From assembly GCA_035943995.1 (NCBI GenBank), contig DASZBS010000057.1, forward strand, positions 1 through 64,000: a DNA stretch of 64,000 bases. The letters are read 5' to 3'. The notes below the pieces were generated by a model that was given only the letters and a program-made list of their open reading frames with translations, was not told the origin of the DNA and did no database searches. The stretch is from Vulcanimicrobium sp035943995. Lineage in GTDB: Bacteria; Vulcanimicrobiota; Vulcanimicrobiia; Vulcanimicrobiales; Vulcanimicrobiaceae. Position numbers and translations under genes: made by a program. Each line of letters begins with the position of its first letter. Positions within the stretch are counted from its first letter, which is position 1. This document shows positions 47,861 through 57,144 of the stretch, piece by piece.

Positions 47861-47987
47861 CGTTCGGTTGTGACGTTGCCGAAACGCGCGCGGTTTCGCA
47901 CAGTACGCGAATCGGGCCCGCAGGAGCGTCTCAGGCGCGTGCGGGACGCTGACAGCCGCTCCGCCTCGCCTCTGAAAGGGTGTCCTC

Positions 47988-48641
47988 ATGTCTCGCTTTG
48001 CGCTCGCATGCTGTTGCGCGTTTGCCTTCGGACTGGCGCCGGCCGCCGCGCAAACGGCGCCCCCACCATCACCTGCGCTGGCCGCCGCCGCGACCGCGCC
48101 GTCGCCGGAAGCGCTCAAGCTCGTCGCGGCGATGAGCAAGGTGCGGTCGTTCCGCGTGCAGCTCAGCTCCGCGACCGGCATGGCAGGCACGATCACCATC
48201 GTGCTGCTGCCGGCGAAACGTACGAAGGCGGCTATCGCGATGGGCACGATGATGAACGAGATGGTGGCGGCCGACGGACGCATGTACACGCGCATGAACG
48301 GCGGCGACTGGCACGTCGGCGATATGCCGGCAGGCGGGGGCCTCACGGATTCGGCGCTCAAGGCGATGACGGATCCGTCGCGGTTTCGCGTGCTCGCCGA
48401 CCGGGTCGACAACGGTACGACCGTCGGCGTGTACGAAGTGACGCCGCTCGTGCCGCCGGGCGCGCCCGCCGGTTTCGCCATACCGCCGCTGTCGTGCACG
48501 TACGACAAGGCGACGTATCTGCCGCGCACGTGCGAAATCCAAGGCTTCACGCAGACGTTCGAGGGCTGGAACGATCCGGCCAACGTCGTCGACGTGCCGG
48601 TCGTCGCGTCGCCCGCGCCGGCCGCTTCGCCGCACCCGTAA
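47988..48641 (+). CDS. Exported LolA/LppX-like protein
   Basis: This 217-residue protein has a signal peptide (MSRFALACCCAFAFGLAPAA). The mature part (ALKLVAAMSKVRSFRVQLSS, then MYTRMNGGDWHVGD) resembles the half-barrel seen in LolA/LppX-type lipid carriers, judged by pattern only. There are two Cys near the C-terminus (LSCTYDKATYLPRTCEIQGF) that could form a disulfide. A Pro/Ala tail ends the protein. The next gene starts 30 bases downstream on the same strand. Confidence 0.65.
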   Translation: MSRFALACCCAFAFGLAPAAAQTAPPPSPALAAAATAPSPEALKLVAAMSKVRSFRVQLSSATGMAGTITIVLLPAKRTKAAIAMGTMMNEMVAADGRMYTRMNGGDWHVGDMPAGGGLTDSALKAMTDPSRFRVLADRVDNGTTVGVYEVTPLVPPGAPAGFAIPPLSCTYDKATYLPRTCEIQGFTQTFEGWNDPANVVDVPVVASPAPAASPHP

Positions 48642-48671
48642 CCGCGCTCGCTCGCACGAGTACCGGCGCAT

Positions 48672-50306
48672 ATGCTTCACGCCGCGCTCTTTCTCGCCGC
48701 GACCGCGACGGCGCCCGTCAAGGCGCCGCGCCCGCCCGACGCGACGTACACGTACGCGATCCAAGTCGGCGGCGTCCCGGTGGGCAACAGCACCGTCGTC
48801 GTCGACGGCACGACACCCGGTACGATCGTCGTCAAAGAAAACGCGAGCATGTCGATGCCGCGCTATACCGCGACGGCGACGACGCGCTACGACGCAACGA
48901 CGCTGCACGAGACCGGCTACAGCGCAGACTTCCGCCTCGCAAGCGGCACCCAGCACACCGACGTCACGGTGAAGCCCGGCGCGATGACGCTCACGGTACC
49001 CACCGGCGGGACGCTCGACATCCCGGCCGATCCGGCGGCGCCGCTCGAACTCGTCGGCGACAACCTCGTGGGCGGCAGCATCATGATCCCCGCGGTCCTG
49101 CACGCGACCGGCGCGAAATCGTTCACGCTCGCCGTGCTCGCCGGCGCGCAGCCGCTGGTCTGCAAGGTGGTGACCGATCCGCTCCCCAGCCGGCCGGCGG
49201 CGGTTCCGGCGACCGACGTCGAGCTCGCGCTCGAGCTCGCGGGCATTCGTGTCATCTACTGGTACGATCCGGCGACGTACGTGGTGCACGATATCGCGAT
49301 CCCGTCGCAGCAGGCGGAGTTTCGCCTCACCGCGACCGCGCCGCTCGGTGCCCCGCCGCCGCCCGCGCCTGCGCCGGCGGCAAGCCCGCTGCCGACGCCC
49401 GCCCCGCATTTCACGAGCCGCGACGTGACGTTCGCGTCGGCCGACGGAACCGTGCTCGCGGGCACGCTGACCGTGCCCGACCGTGGCCGCGCACCGTTCG
49501 CCGCCGTGGTGTTCGTCCACGGCAGCGGCGCCACGGACCGCGACGAGACGATCGGCCCGAACCCGATCTTCCTGCAGCTCAGCAACGCGCTCTCGAACGC
49601 CGGCTATGCGGTGCTGCGCTACGACAAGCGCGGCGTCGCCAAGAGCGGCGGCGCCAACACATCGGGTACGCGCGGCGAGCTGCTCGACGACGTGAAAGCC
49701 GCGTACCGCTTCACGCGCGCACAGCACGAAGTCGATGCGAAGCGTGTGTACTTGCTCGGACACAGCGAAGGCGGCGAACTCGTCCCGACCGTCGCCGTGC
49801 AAGAGCCCGGGGTCGCCGGCATCATCCTGATGGCGCCGCCGTCGCTGCCGCTGCGACAAGTGTTGATGCAGCAGGCGCTCGCGAGCGTGCCGCCCGAGGG
49901 GCGCGCCGCGATGGAGCGCCAGGAGCTCGCCGCGTTCGACAAGATTTGCCACGGCAACGACGCCAAGGATGCATGGTACCGTTCGTCGATGGACGTCGAT
50001 CCGGTCGTCGACATCGCGCGCGTGCGCGCACCGATCTTGATCTTGCAGGGCGAAGGCGACGTGCAAGTGCTGCCTAAGGATCTCCCGCGCCTCGCGAACG
50101 CTGCGCGCGCCGCGAACCGCGACGTCACGGTGCGCACGTTCTCCAACGACAACCACCTGTTCGAAGCGATCGTATCGAGCGAGCCGCAGACACCGCTGGC
50201 GGCGGTGCACCAATACCTGACCGTCCCCGCGCGCATCGACGCCCGCGTGCTCGACACCTTGACGATGTGGATGGCGCGCCACGCCCGCACGGACGTCGCG
50301 CGGTGA
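48672..50306 (+). CDS. Exported alpha/beta-hydrolase (dienelactone-hydrolase/peptidase S9-like)
   Basis: This 544-residue protein has a short signal (MLHAALFLAATATAP), a beta-rich N-terminal domain to about residue 240 and a Pro/Ala linker. The alpha/beta-hydrolase domain has VVFVHGSGATDRDETIGPNP as oxyanion segment, LLGHSEGGELVPTV with the Ser nucleophile, ILILQGEGDVQVLP with the Asp and NDNHLFEAI with the His. The family contains esterases and acyl-peptidases of unclear substrate. It probably acts in the periplasm. Confidence 0.88.
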   Translation: MLHAALFLAATATAPVKAPRPPDATYTYAIQVGGVPVGNSTVVVDGTTPGTIVVKENASMSMPRYTATATTRYDATTLHETGYSADFRLASGTQHTDVTVKPGAMTLTVPTGGTLDIPADPAAPLELVGDNLVGGSIMIPAVLHATGAKSFTLAVLAGAQPLVCKVVTDPLPSRPAAVPATDVELALELAGIRVIYWYDPATYVVHDIAIPSQQAEFRLTATAPLGAPPPPAPAPAASPLPTPAPHFTSRDVTFASADGTVLAGTLTVPDRGRAPFAAVVFVHGSGATDRDETIGPNPIFLQLSNALSNAGYAVLRYDKRGVAKSGGANTSGTRGELLDDVKAAYRFTRAQHEVDAKRVYLLGHSEGGELVPTVAVQEPGVAGIILMAPPSLPLRQVLMQQALASVPPEGRAAMERQELAAFDKICHGNDAKDAWYRSSMDVDPVVDIARVRAPILILQGEGDVQVLPKDLPRLANAARAANRDVTVRTFSNDNHLFEAIVSSEPQTPLAAVHQYLTVPARIDARVLDTLTMWMARHARTDVAR

Positions 50307-50343
50307 GCGAGATGGTCGTCGCCGGCGCGGGTACAACCCGCGT

Positions 50344-50691
50344 ATGAACGTTACCGCACTCGATCTTGCCACTACGCCGCCGCGCAGCGGGCGCGAGATG
50401 CTCGGCCGCTATGCATGGTTGGCTCGCATCGCCGACAAGGTCCGCGCCGACCACGCGGGCACCGAAGGCGAGTACATCGCCTACTGCGGTTTGTCGACCG
50501 GCTTTCTCGACCGCGCGGGCGTGTCGGTGGACGACTTCGACAAGCTCATCCGCGACGGCGCGAGCGACGCGGACCTCACGAAGTATTTCGACGAGCACGT
50601 CTCCGACGCGCAGCGCGAGGCGGCGAACCGTTACGTGCTCGACGACATGAAGTCGCACCTCGACAAGCAGGACGCCGAAGAAGGCCGCTGA
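50344..50691 (+). CDS. DUF5069 domain protein
   Basis: This 115-residue member of DUF5069 has PPRSGREMLGRYAWLARIAD, then KVRADHAGTEGEYIAYCGLS and FLDRAGVSVDDFDKLI. It is related to the protein at 19168-19617. Function is unknown; the fold is helical. It is followed after 27 bases by the large orphan gene. Confidence 0.82.
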   Translation: MNVTALDLATTPPRSGREMLGRYAWLARIADKVRADHAGTEGEYIAYCGLSTGFLDRAGVSVDDFDKLIRDGASDADLTKYFDEHVSDAQREAANRYVLDDMKSHLDKQDAEEGR

Positions 50692-50718
50692 GCCGGCAGC
50701 GCGGTACATCGCCCCTTC

Positions 50719-53247
50719 GTGGGGATTGCGCAATGGCCGTCGCTGGCCGTCGGCTATAGGCTGTCCGGGGACGGCGCGGCGGATCCGGCGGTCGCGCTGA
50801 CGCTGACGCTGCAACTCGATGCGTACACCGTCTCGCCGGAGCTATCCGTAGAGCGTGCGCTGCGTAATGCGGAGACGGACCGCGCGACGTACGCGCGCGC
50901 CGGTCCGCAGCTCGCAGAGCCGGGCGTTGGTTTCGCGCTAAGCACGACGCTCGAGCATAGCGTCGGCGGCACGCCGGTGAGCCACCCGCTCGACATCGAG
51001 CCGTTCCGCAGCTTCGTCACGTCAGCATTGGCCTTCCTCGATGCGCTGTGCGCGACGCAGCCGGCCGATTTCGACGTCTCGATCGGCACGGCGCCCATCC
51101 CGGTGGCGGCGAAATTCGCCGGGCCGATCGTCCCGCTTCGCGTGACGGTGACGCAAACCCGCGATCCGGCGTCGATCGAAGCGACGCCGCAGGGCGCGCT
51201 CCGGAGCCTGTTCGCGCTCGACGCGTTCGCGCGATCCGTCGAAACCGCGCTGCCCGGCGTGCACGTTGCGACTGATGAGCTCGGCGGCGGTGACGACGAC
51301 GCGTTCGGCCGGCGGTTGTGGTTGGTGAACGCCGCCAGCCCGCGCGGTCCGGTCGTGAAGTTCGCCTTCGAGCCTGCGTCGGAGGTGCGGTCGTTCGCGA
51401 TTCCGCCGCTCTCGACGTCCCTCGCATCGGGAAGCGTGATGGTGACGCCCTACGTGACGGGGAGCGGGCTGAGCGGAGCGCCCGAACCGAGGGTCTTCGC
51501 AGCAATCGATCTCGACACGTGGGCATTCACGTTCCTCGAAGCGATGGACCTCGTACCGGCGCCGGACGATGCGCTGGACACGATCACCGGCGCGAAGCGC
51601 GCGCTCGCGACGGCGATCGCCGCGCGCGTGCAGCACGTGCTCGCGCACGACACAGCCGGCGAATCCGGATCGTCCGCACGGCGCCGCGACGCGGCGATCG
51701 CCGCGGTGCAGCGATCGCTGCACGCCGCGCTCGCGAACGCGTACGCGATCCAATGTGTCGTGCAGCCCGCGGTTGTCGTCACGATGCCGGACGCGCACGA
51801 CGTGCAGCGTCTGTCCGGCTGGCCGGTACTGACGCAGCCGGACATCGGCGTGCCCGTGCTCGACGCAGCGTTCTTGCCCAGCAGAGTTCGGCTTTCGAAG
51901 GCGGCGCGCGGCGCTCCGGCGCTCGCGTCGTTCCCGCTCCAGGTGCACCGGCCGGAGAACGCGCGCAGCGCGACGGTGTCGACCGGGTACGAGGTCGTCG
52001 AGATCGAGCACGCTTCGAGGTGGCTGGCGTTGGTTCACCCTCTCGACCCCGTGACGCTCGCCGGCGTCACGCTGCCGATCCCGCTGCGCACCTATCCACA
52101 ACCGCCGTCGCTCGGAACGCCGCACGCGACGCCGTCCTTCGCCGCGCCCGTAGGCACCGGCCAGCTCGTGCGCTGGGACGCCCGCGCGACGTGGGTGCAG
52201 CACGCTGCCGACCAGGACGAGATCGCGCTTCAGTTCGAGCTCGGTACGGCGAACCACGACGTGCCGAGCCGTATGCACGACCGCTCGAGCACCGGCGCGC
52301 TGTTCGCGGCGCTTGCGCAGTTCATCACCGTGTGGCCGGAGGTGCGCGACGATCCCGCGACGCTAACGTCGCGCGCGCCGCTTGCGGCGTTGGCGACGAT
52401 GGCGACCGCGGTTGCGCAGGCGTGGCCGACAGACGCGATCGAGGCCGCGACCGCCGCGCAGGCCGCGCCGGGCTCGTACGGCTACACGCTGACGTGCGCC
52501 CACGACGACAGCCCGAATCACAGCACGGTGACCGTCGTTGCGGCGGCCGAGAACCCGTTGCTGCCGTGGCCCGAGCTCGCCGTCGATGTCGGCGGCGGGA
52601 TGCGCGCGCTCACGCTGCAGTCGTCCACGACAGCGCAGGCGATCTACGCATATCCGGCCGGCATTCCGAAGCGCACGCCGCTGACCTACCAAGTGACGGT
52701 GCGCCAGCTCGACGTCATGACCGTCACGAGCTTCGCCTTGCGCGCAGCGGTCGCGCGCAACGCGAACCTGATCGACGGCTCGCCAACGTCGCCTTCGTTC
52801 GTGTACCGGACGCCGTACGCAGGGTCGCCCGCGCCGGCGATCCCGTCGCTGCGCATCGACGCGAATTTCGATATCGGCAGCGGAACGGTGCAACAGCTCG
52901 AGGAGAAGCTGCGTGCGTTTCTGAGCGGCCTGCTCGAACGCGAGTCCGCACCGCGCGGGTTGCAGCGCGCGCTGCGCGTCGCGGTGAGCTACGGCGAGGA
53001 TCTGTTGCCCACGATCCCGGTCGCCCTGGTCCCTTCGGTGCTGCTGACGATCAACGGCGACGACGGCGCATCGATCGATGCGTTCGCGCGGGCTCTCGCG
53101 GAAGCCGTCGTCGTATGGGACGCGCAGGCGCAACCCTCGCATACGAACGCGGCTGTAGTCTTCGACGTCAGCGTGTTCCCGGTCGTTGCAAGAACGGGCG
53201 ACGAGCCGTTGCTCGTCGCCCGCTCCGTGAGGTACGCCCTTCGCTAG
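50719..53247 (+). CDS. Large orphan protein (842 residues)
   Basis: This protein is not recognised. It lacks a signal peptide or membrane segments and is rich in Ala, Thr, Val, Pro and Asp, with alternating strand-like blocks such as ALTLTLQLDAYTVSPELSVE, PAVVVTMPDAHDVQRLSGWP and PSVLLTINGDDGASIDAFAR. Cys is very rare. Several segments look like repeated beta-sandwich domains, which would suit a structural or secreted-toxin-associated protein, but no catalytic motif is seen. The start is GTG at 50719. Its stop overlaps the stop of the convergent amidohydrolase in the four bases CTAG (53244-53247). Confidence 0.75.
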   Translation: MGIAQWPSLAVGYRLSGDGAADPAVALTLTLQLDAYTVSPELSVERALRNAETDRATYARAGPQLAEPGVGFALSTTLEHSVGGTPVSHPLDIEPFRSFVTSALAFLDALCATQPADFDVSIGTAPIPVAAKFAGPIVPLRVTVTQTRDPASIEATPQGALRSLFALDAFARSVETALPGVHVATDELGGGDDDAFGRRLWLVNAASPRGPVVKFAFEPASEVRSFAIPPLSTSLASGSVMVTPYVTGSGLSGAPEPRVFAAIDLDTWAFTFLEAMDLVPAPDDALDTITGAKRALATAIAARVQHVLAHDTAGESGSSARRRDAAIAAVQRSLHAALANAYAIQCVVQPAVVVTMPDAHDVQRLSGWPVLTQPDIGVPVLDAAFLPSRVRLSKAARGAPALASFPLQVHRPENARSATVSTGYEVVEIEHASRWLALVHPLDPVTLAGVTLPIPLRTYPQPPSLGTPHATPSFAAPVGTGQLVRWDARATWVQHAADQDEIALQFELGTANHDVPSRMHDRSSTGALFAALAQFITVWPEVRDDPATLTSRAPLAALATMATAVAQAWPTDAIEAATAAQAAPGSYGYTLTCAHDDSPNHSTVTVVAAAENPLLPWPELAVDVGGGMRALTLQSSTTAQAIYAYPAGIPKRTPLTYQVTVRQLDVMTVTSFALRAAVARNANLIDGSPTSPSFVYRTPYAGSPAPAIPSLRIDANFDIGSGTVQQLEEKLRAFLSGLLERESAPRGLQRALRVAVSYGEDLLPTIPVALVPSVLLTINGDDGASIDAFARALAEAVVVWDAQAQPSHTNAAVVFDVSVFPVVARTGDEPLLVARSVRYALR

Positions 53248-54587
53248 TTGTTGGTGCGGGGCAGGTGGCGGTAGCGTTCCGTCAGCTGGTCCTGGCGCGA
53301 GCGGTCGTGGTATTCGCGGCCGCGCACGAAGACGTGCTCGACGTTGGTGGAGAGCTCGAACGGGTCGCCGCTCCATACCACGACGTTCGCGTCCTTGCCC
53401 ACCGCCAGCGAGCCGACGTGGTCGGCGATGCCAAGGATCGTCGCCGGGCCGAGCGTCACCGCGCGCAGCGCGTCGTCGTGCGACATGCCGTACGCCACGG
53501 CGTTGCCCGCTTCGTATTTCACGTTGCGCGCGTTGAACGCTTCCTCGTCGCCGCCGCCGGCGTTGCCGACGAGCGCTACTTCCACGCCCGCGCGGCGCAG
53601 CATCGCGGCGTTCTCCTGGCGCTGGCCCAGCGTGTCGAACGAGTCGGGGATGTTGTTCATCGCGCCGGTGATCACCGGCACGTGCGCCGCCGCAAGCCGC
53701 GGCGCGATCTGCCACGCCTCGGCCCCGCCCAGGATCACCAGGCGAATGTGCTCGCGCCGCGCGAAGCGCACCATCGCGTCGATATCGTCGACGCGGTCGA
53801 CGCCCACCATCAGCGGCTGACGGCCCTGCACGACATCGAGCATCGCTTGCAGCGCACGGTGCGACGCGGTCAGCCCGCGCAGCGCGCCGGCGTCGAAGCC
53901 CTTGCGGTGCGCGGCGTAGAAGCGCGTGTCTTCGAGCAGGTCGCGCAGCGCGGCGAGCGCGTCGGCGCGCGACTGCGGCGGTGTGGTCGTCTCGCCGCCG
54001 GCCGCGGTATCGCCGGCGGTCTGCTCGTCGATGTCGTTGGTCAAGCGCGGGTTCACGACGATGGTCGCCACCACGCCCACGGGCGCGCGCCGCACCATGT
54101 CGGCGGCCGTGCCGTCGGCGAGGTCCATCGCCGCCGCCTGTCCCGCGACGAACGCGCCGGCCGGCATGATGCCGACCGTCGTGATCCCGTCCTCGCGCGT
54201 CGACGCGATGGACGCCGACTGCGAGAAGAAGCCTTCCCACGGCCGGAAGTCCGCGTTGATGACGCCGCGCGCGCTGATGTTGCGCGTCGCGCGCTCGCCG
54301 CCGACTTCCACGAGACCGAGCTGTGTCTGCGCGTTGATCAGGCCGGGCGTCACGATCTTGCCGCGCGCGTCGATGCGTCGCGCGCCCGCCGGGATCGCGA
54401 CGTTCGCGCCGACCGCGACGATGCGGCCGTCGCGGATCACCACGGTGCCGTTGGCTATGCGCGGGCCGCTCACCGGGTACACCGTGCCGCCGGTGATCGC
54501 CACGGTCTCCGCGTTCGCGACCGCGGTCGCGCCGAGCATTGCGGAGGTCAGCATAACGGCGGCCGATTTCATCACGTGCGCGTTCAC
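53244..54587 (-). CDS. Exported amidohydrolase paralogue lacking the first metal motif
   Basis: This protein of about 447 residues has a signal peptide (VMLTSAMLGATAVANA) and an amidohydrolase-like fold: GGTVYPVSGPRIANGTVVIR, DARGKIVTPGLINAQTQLGL, and the C-terminal GSLAVGKDANVVVWSGDPFE. The metal-binding His-x-His that normally follows PGLI(D/N) reads AQTQ here, so the zinc site is broken and ordinary hydrolysis is unlikely. It may be a non-catalytic partner of the intact enzyme encoded just upstream. Starts at GTG 54587 (overlapping that gene as GTGA) or ATG 54572 are both possible. Confidence 0.85.
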   Translation of the reverse strand: MNAHVMKSAAVMLTSAMLGATAVANAETVAITGGTVYPVSGPRIANGTVVIRDGRIVAVGANVAIPAGARRIDARGKIVTPGLINAQTQLGLVEVGGERATRNISARGVINADFRPWEGFFSQSASIASTREDGITTVGIMPAGAFVAGQAAAMDLADGTAADMVRRAPVGVVATIVVNPRLTNDIDEQTAGDTAAGGETTTPPQSRADALAALRDLLEDTRFYAAHRKGFDAGALRGLTASHRALQAMLDVVQGRQPLMVGVDRVDDIDAMVRFARREHIRLVILGGAEAWQIAPRLAAAHVPVITGAMNNIPDSFDTLGQRQENAAMLRRAGVEVALVGNAGGGDEEAFNARNVKYEAGNAVAYGMSHDDALRAVTLGPATILGIADHVGSLAVGKDANVVVWSGDPFELSTNVEHVFVRGREYHDRSRQDQLTERYRHLPRTNN

Positions 54588-56029
54588 TTGCGCACCGCCG
54601 ATCGCACGTAGCCCAGCTCGAAGTCGGTTCGCCAGTTCGCTTTGGGATCGTCGCGGTCGTACAGCAGCGCGCCGTCGACGAACACTTTCTCCGCGTGGGT
54701 GTACACGCTGAACGGATCGCCGTCCCACAGCACGACATCGGCGTTCTTGCCGCGCTCGAGCGAGCCGATGCGGTCGTCGAGCCCTAGCGCGTACGCGGGG
54801 TTGATCGTCATCCACTTGATCGCGACGTCCTCGCTCGCGGGCAGCCCCGCGCGCTTGGCCGCGTACATCGCCTTGCCGGTCTCCTGGTTGAGGCGCTGGA
54901 TGCCCGACGGGTCGTCGCTGTGGATCGTCGCGCGCGCGCCGGCGGCGTCGACCAAGCCGATGTTCGCGCGCACCGTGTCGAGCGCTTCCATCTTGAAGCC
55001 GCCCCAGTCGGCCCACATCGTCGCGACGATGCCTTCCTTCGCGAGCAGATCGGCGATCTTGTACGCCTCGATCGCGTGGTGGAACGCGCGCACCTTGTAG
55101 CCGAACTCGTGCGACATGTCGATCACCTGCGCCATCTCGTCGGCGCGGTAGCAGTGCATGTGCACGTAGATGTCGCCGCGCAGCGCGGCCGCCATCGTCT
55201 CCATCGTCAGGTCGCGCCCCGGCGCATCGCCTTTGTGCGTCGCGTTCCACGCGTCCCAGCGGCGCTTGTACGCTTCGGCGGCGATCCACGCCGCGCGGTA
55301 CCCCGCCATGTTCCCCATCCGCGTCGACGGCCCGCGCTGCGCGTACACGCGCTTGGGGTTCTCGCCGCACGCCATCTTCAAACCGTAGCGCGCGCCGGGA
55401 AACTTCATCCCCTGCACGGTGCGCGACGGCACGACCTTGAGGATCGCGCTGCGCCCGCCGATCAGGTTCGCGGAGCCGGGCAGCACCTGCAGCGTCGTCA
55501 CGCCGCCCGCGAGCGCCCGCGGAAACTGCGGGTCCTGCGGCCACACCGAGTGCTCCGCCCACACGTTCGCGGTGTTGGGGTTCGTCGCTTCGTTGCCGTC
55601 GGAGTGCGCGCTCACGTTCGGCGCGGGATAGTCGCCCAGATGCGAATGGATGTCGACGATGCCGGGCGTGACGTACTTCCCGTGCGCATCGATCGTGACG
55701 ACCAAATCCGCAGGCGTCCCGATGTTCGCGCCGACGGCGGCGATCTTGCCGTCGCGCAGCAGGATCGAACCGTCGTGAATCACCGGCCCCGCGGCGGTGA
55801 GGATCGTCGCGTGCACGATCAGCGTCGCGCGCGACGGGAACGGCACGTACGTCGACGGATACGGATCCGCGAACGGCACCGATAGCGCGCCGGGTCCCGG
55901 CGTGGCTGCGGGAGAAGGCGCGGGTGACGCGGCCGAAGACGGCGCGGTCTGTTGAGAAAAGCCGGGCCCGGGAAGCGCGACGAAAGCCACCGTGCAAACG
56001 GCGGCCAGCGCGCGAGCGAAACGAAGCAT
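54584..56029 (-). CDS. Exported metal-dependent amidohydrolase
   Basis: This 481-residue periplasmic enzyme of the imidazolonepropionase-like amidohydrolase group has a signal peptide (MLRFARALAAVCTVAFVALP) and a Pro/Ala-rich linker. The TIM-barrel domain carries the metal motif VTPGIVDIHSHLGDYP, HMHCYRADEM, VRAFHHAIEAYK and the catalytic Asp in ATIHSDDPSG. The substrate may be a cyclic amide or peptide. It is translationally coupled to the metal-site-less paralogue, and such pairs are seen together in other genomes. Confidence 0.92.
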   Translation of the reverse strand: MLRFARALAAVCTVAFVALPGPGFSQQTAPSSAASPAPSPAATPGPGALSVPFADPYPSTYVPFPSRATLIVHATILTAAGPVIHDGSILLRDGKIAAVGANIGTPADLVVTIDAHGKYVTPGIVDIHSHLGDYPAPNVSAHSDGNEATNPNTANVWAEHSVWPQDPQFPRALAGGVTTLQVLPGSANLIGGRSAILKVVPSRTVQGMKFPGARYGLKMACGENPKRVYAQRGPSTRMGNMAGYRAAWIAAEAYKRRWDAWNATHKGDAPGRDLTMETMAAALRGDIYVHMHCYRADEMAQVIDMSHEFGYKVRAFHHAIEAYKIADLLAKEGIVATMWADWGGFKMEALDTVRANIGLVDAAGARATIHSDDPSGIQRLNQETGKAMYAAKRAGLPASEDVAIKWMTINPAYALGLDDRIGSLERGKNADVVLWDGDPFSVYTHAEKVFVDGALLYDRDDPKANWRTDFELGYVRSAVRK

Positions 56030-56074
56030 ATCCGTATTCGATAGGAGGCCGAAGCCGGCGCTTCCTGCCGGCGA

Positions 56075-56671
56075 TCAGCCGGCTTTTCTCCAGGTGAGGA
56101 AGTAGCGGAACAGCACTAGGCGCCGAAACACGGAGCCGGGGAGCACATCGGCCGCGGCTTTCTCGATCTCGGAATATGTCATCGTGGGACTGGCGAGTGG
56201 GGCTCCGCGATCGCATTGCTTGCAGCGGAGGCGGTCCGCGCGAGTGACCAAGAAGCCGGTCAGGTCGAAGGCAAAGTCCATTGCCGTGCTCGGCCGGGCC
56301 AGTCCGACGATTCCGATGACCCCACCGTGTCGCAACAACGACTTCATCCGCTCCATCGCCGCGTGGAAGTCCATGTGGTGGAGCGCGGCGGTGCAAGCGA
56401 TGAAATCGAATCGAAGATCGCCGAAATCGTGGGTGAGAAAATCATCGCGGATCAGCATCACGCCGGCGTCCGGCACGGCACGCCGTGCCTGGTCGATCAT
56501 TTGGCCGGACCGATCGATCCCGATCACGGTCTCGGCGCGTTCGGTAAGCGCTCGGACGAACGTCCCGGCGCCACACCCGACGTCCAGGGCGAAATGACAT
56601 GGCGACGGCATGGCGCCGACGAGCAAGGAGTAATAGCGAAAATTTTTATTCCAGCGTGCGATAGGTTCCAT
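56075..56671 (-). CDS. Class I SAM-dependent methyltransferase
   Basis: This 198-residue cytoplasmic enzyme has a Rossmann methyltransferase core: FALDVGCGAGTFVRALTERA (SAM-binding motif I), VIGIDRSGQMIDQARR, IRDDFLTHDF and FDFIACTAALHHMDF (motif IV). The C-terminal part contains two Cys (RCKQCDRG) and a hydrophobic lid. The substrate is unknown. Composition is a little less GC-rich than the flanking genes. The ATG at 56671 diverges from the HPF-like gene across 39 bases. Confidence 0.9.
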   Translation of the reverse strand: MEPIARWNKNFRYYSLLVGAMPSPCHFALDVGCGAGTFVRALTERAETVIGIDRSGQMIDQARRAVPDAGVMLIRDDFLTHDFGDLRFDFIACTAALHHMDFHAAMERMKSLLRHGGVIGIVGLARPSTAMDFAFDLTGFLVTRADRLRCKQCDRGAPLASPTMTYSEIEKAAADVLPGSVFRRLVLFRYFLTWRKAG

Positions 56672-56710
56672 AGCCTCAGGTCTGGAGCGCCGAAGCGCGA
56701 AGGTACACCG

Positions 56711-57094
56711 ATGGCCGTTCGACCGCAGATTGCCTATCGCGACGTCGAGCCCTCGCCCGACCTGGAACGGCTGACCCAGGCCGAGGCGGCGAAGCTCGAG
56801 CGCTTCTTTCACGGCATCGTGAGCTGCCGCGTGCTCGTCGAGCACACGCACCGCCGGCATAAGCACGGCTCGCCGTTCAACGTGCGCATCGACCTCAGCT
56901 TGCCGGGGACGGAGCTCGTCGTGAACCACGGCGACGACGTCCGCCCGGTGCCGCCCGCGAGCGACGACGAGCCCGAGCGGGTTCACAAATCGGCCGAGCA
57001 CGAGGGCCACAAAGAGCCCCAGCTCGCCGTGCGAGCCGCCTTCGCCACGCTGACGCGGCGGCTCCAGGAGTACGTCAAAAAGCTTCGTCCCTGA
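56711..57094 (+). CDS. HPF/RaiA-family ribosome-associated protein
   Basis: This 127-residue protein resembles the hibernation-promoting factor/YfiA fold, which binds the small ribosomal subunit in stationary phase. Segments are PQIAYRDVEPSPDLERLTQA, then CRVLVEHTHRRHKHGSPFNV and RIDLSLPGTELVVNH, with an AAFATLTRRLQEYVKKL helix at the end. It is shorter and more acidic in the centre (PPASDDEPERVHKSAEHEGH) than typical HPF, so a related but different role is possible. Confidence 0.75.
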   Translation: MAVRPQIAYRDVEPSPDLERLTQAEAAKLERFFHGIVSCRVLVEHTHRRHKHGSPFNVRIDLSLPGTELVVNHGDDVRPVPPASDDEPERVHKSAEHEGHKEPQLAVRAAFATLTRRLQEYVKKLRP

Positions 57095-57109
57095 ACGCCG
57101 GCCGCTGTA

Positions 57110-57138
57110 TTGACATTTGCCGATCCAGTCACTAATAT
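57110..57138 (+). promoter_or_regulatory. Promoter of the arsenic operon
   Basis: The -35 is a perfect TTGACA (57110-57115) and the -10 is TAATAT (57133-57138), with 17 bases between. The ATG of arsR begins seven bases after the -10, at or beside the start site, so the mRNA should be leaderless. ArsR is expected to bind over this region. Confidence 0.75.
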
Positions 57139-57144
57139 CGAAGC

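Noticed and set aside
53244..53247. Shared CTAG at the ends of two convergent genes as a special signal
   Set aside because: CTAG is palindromic and gives TAG on both strands; this is a compact-genome coincidence with no sign of a further role.
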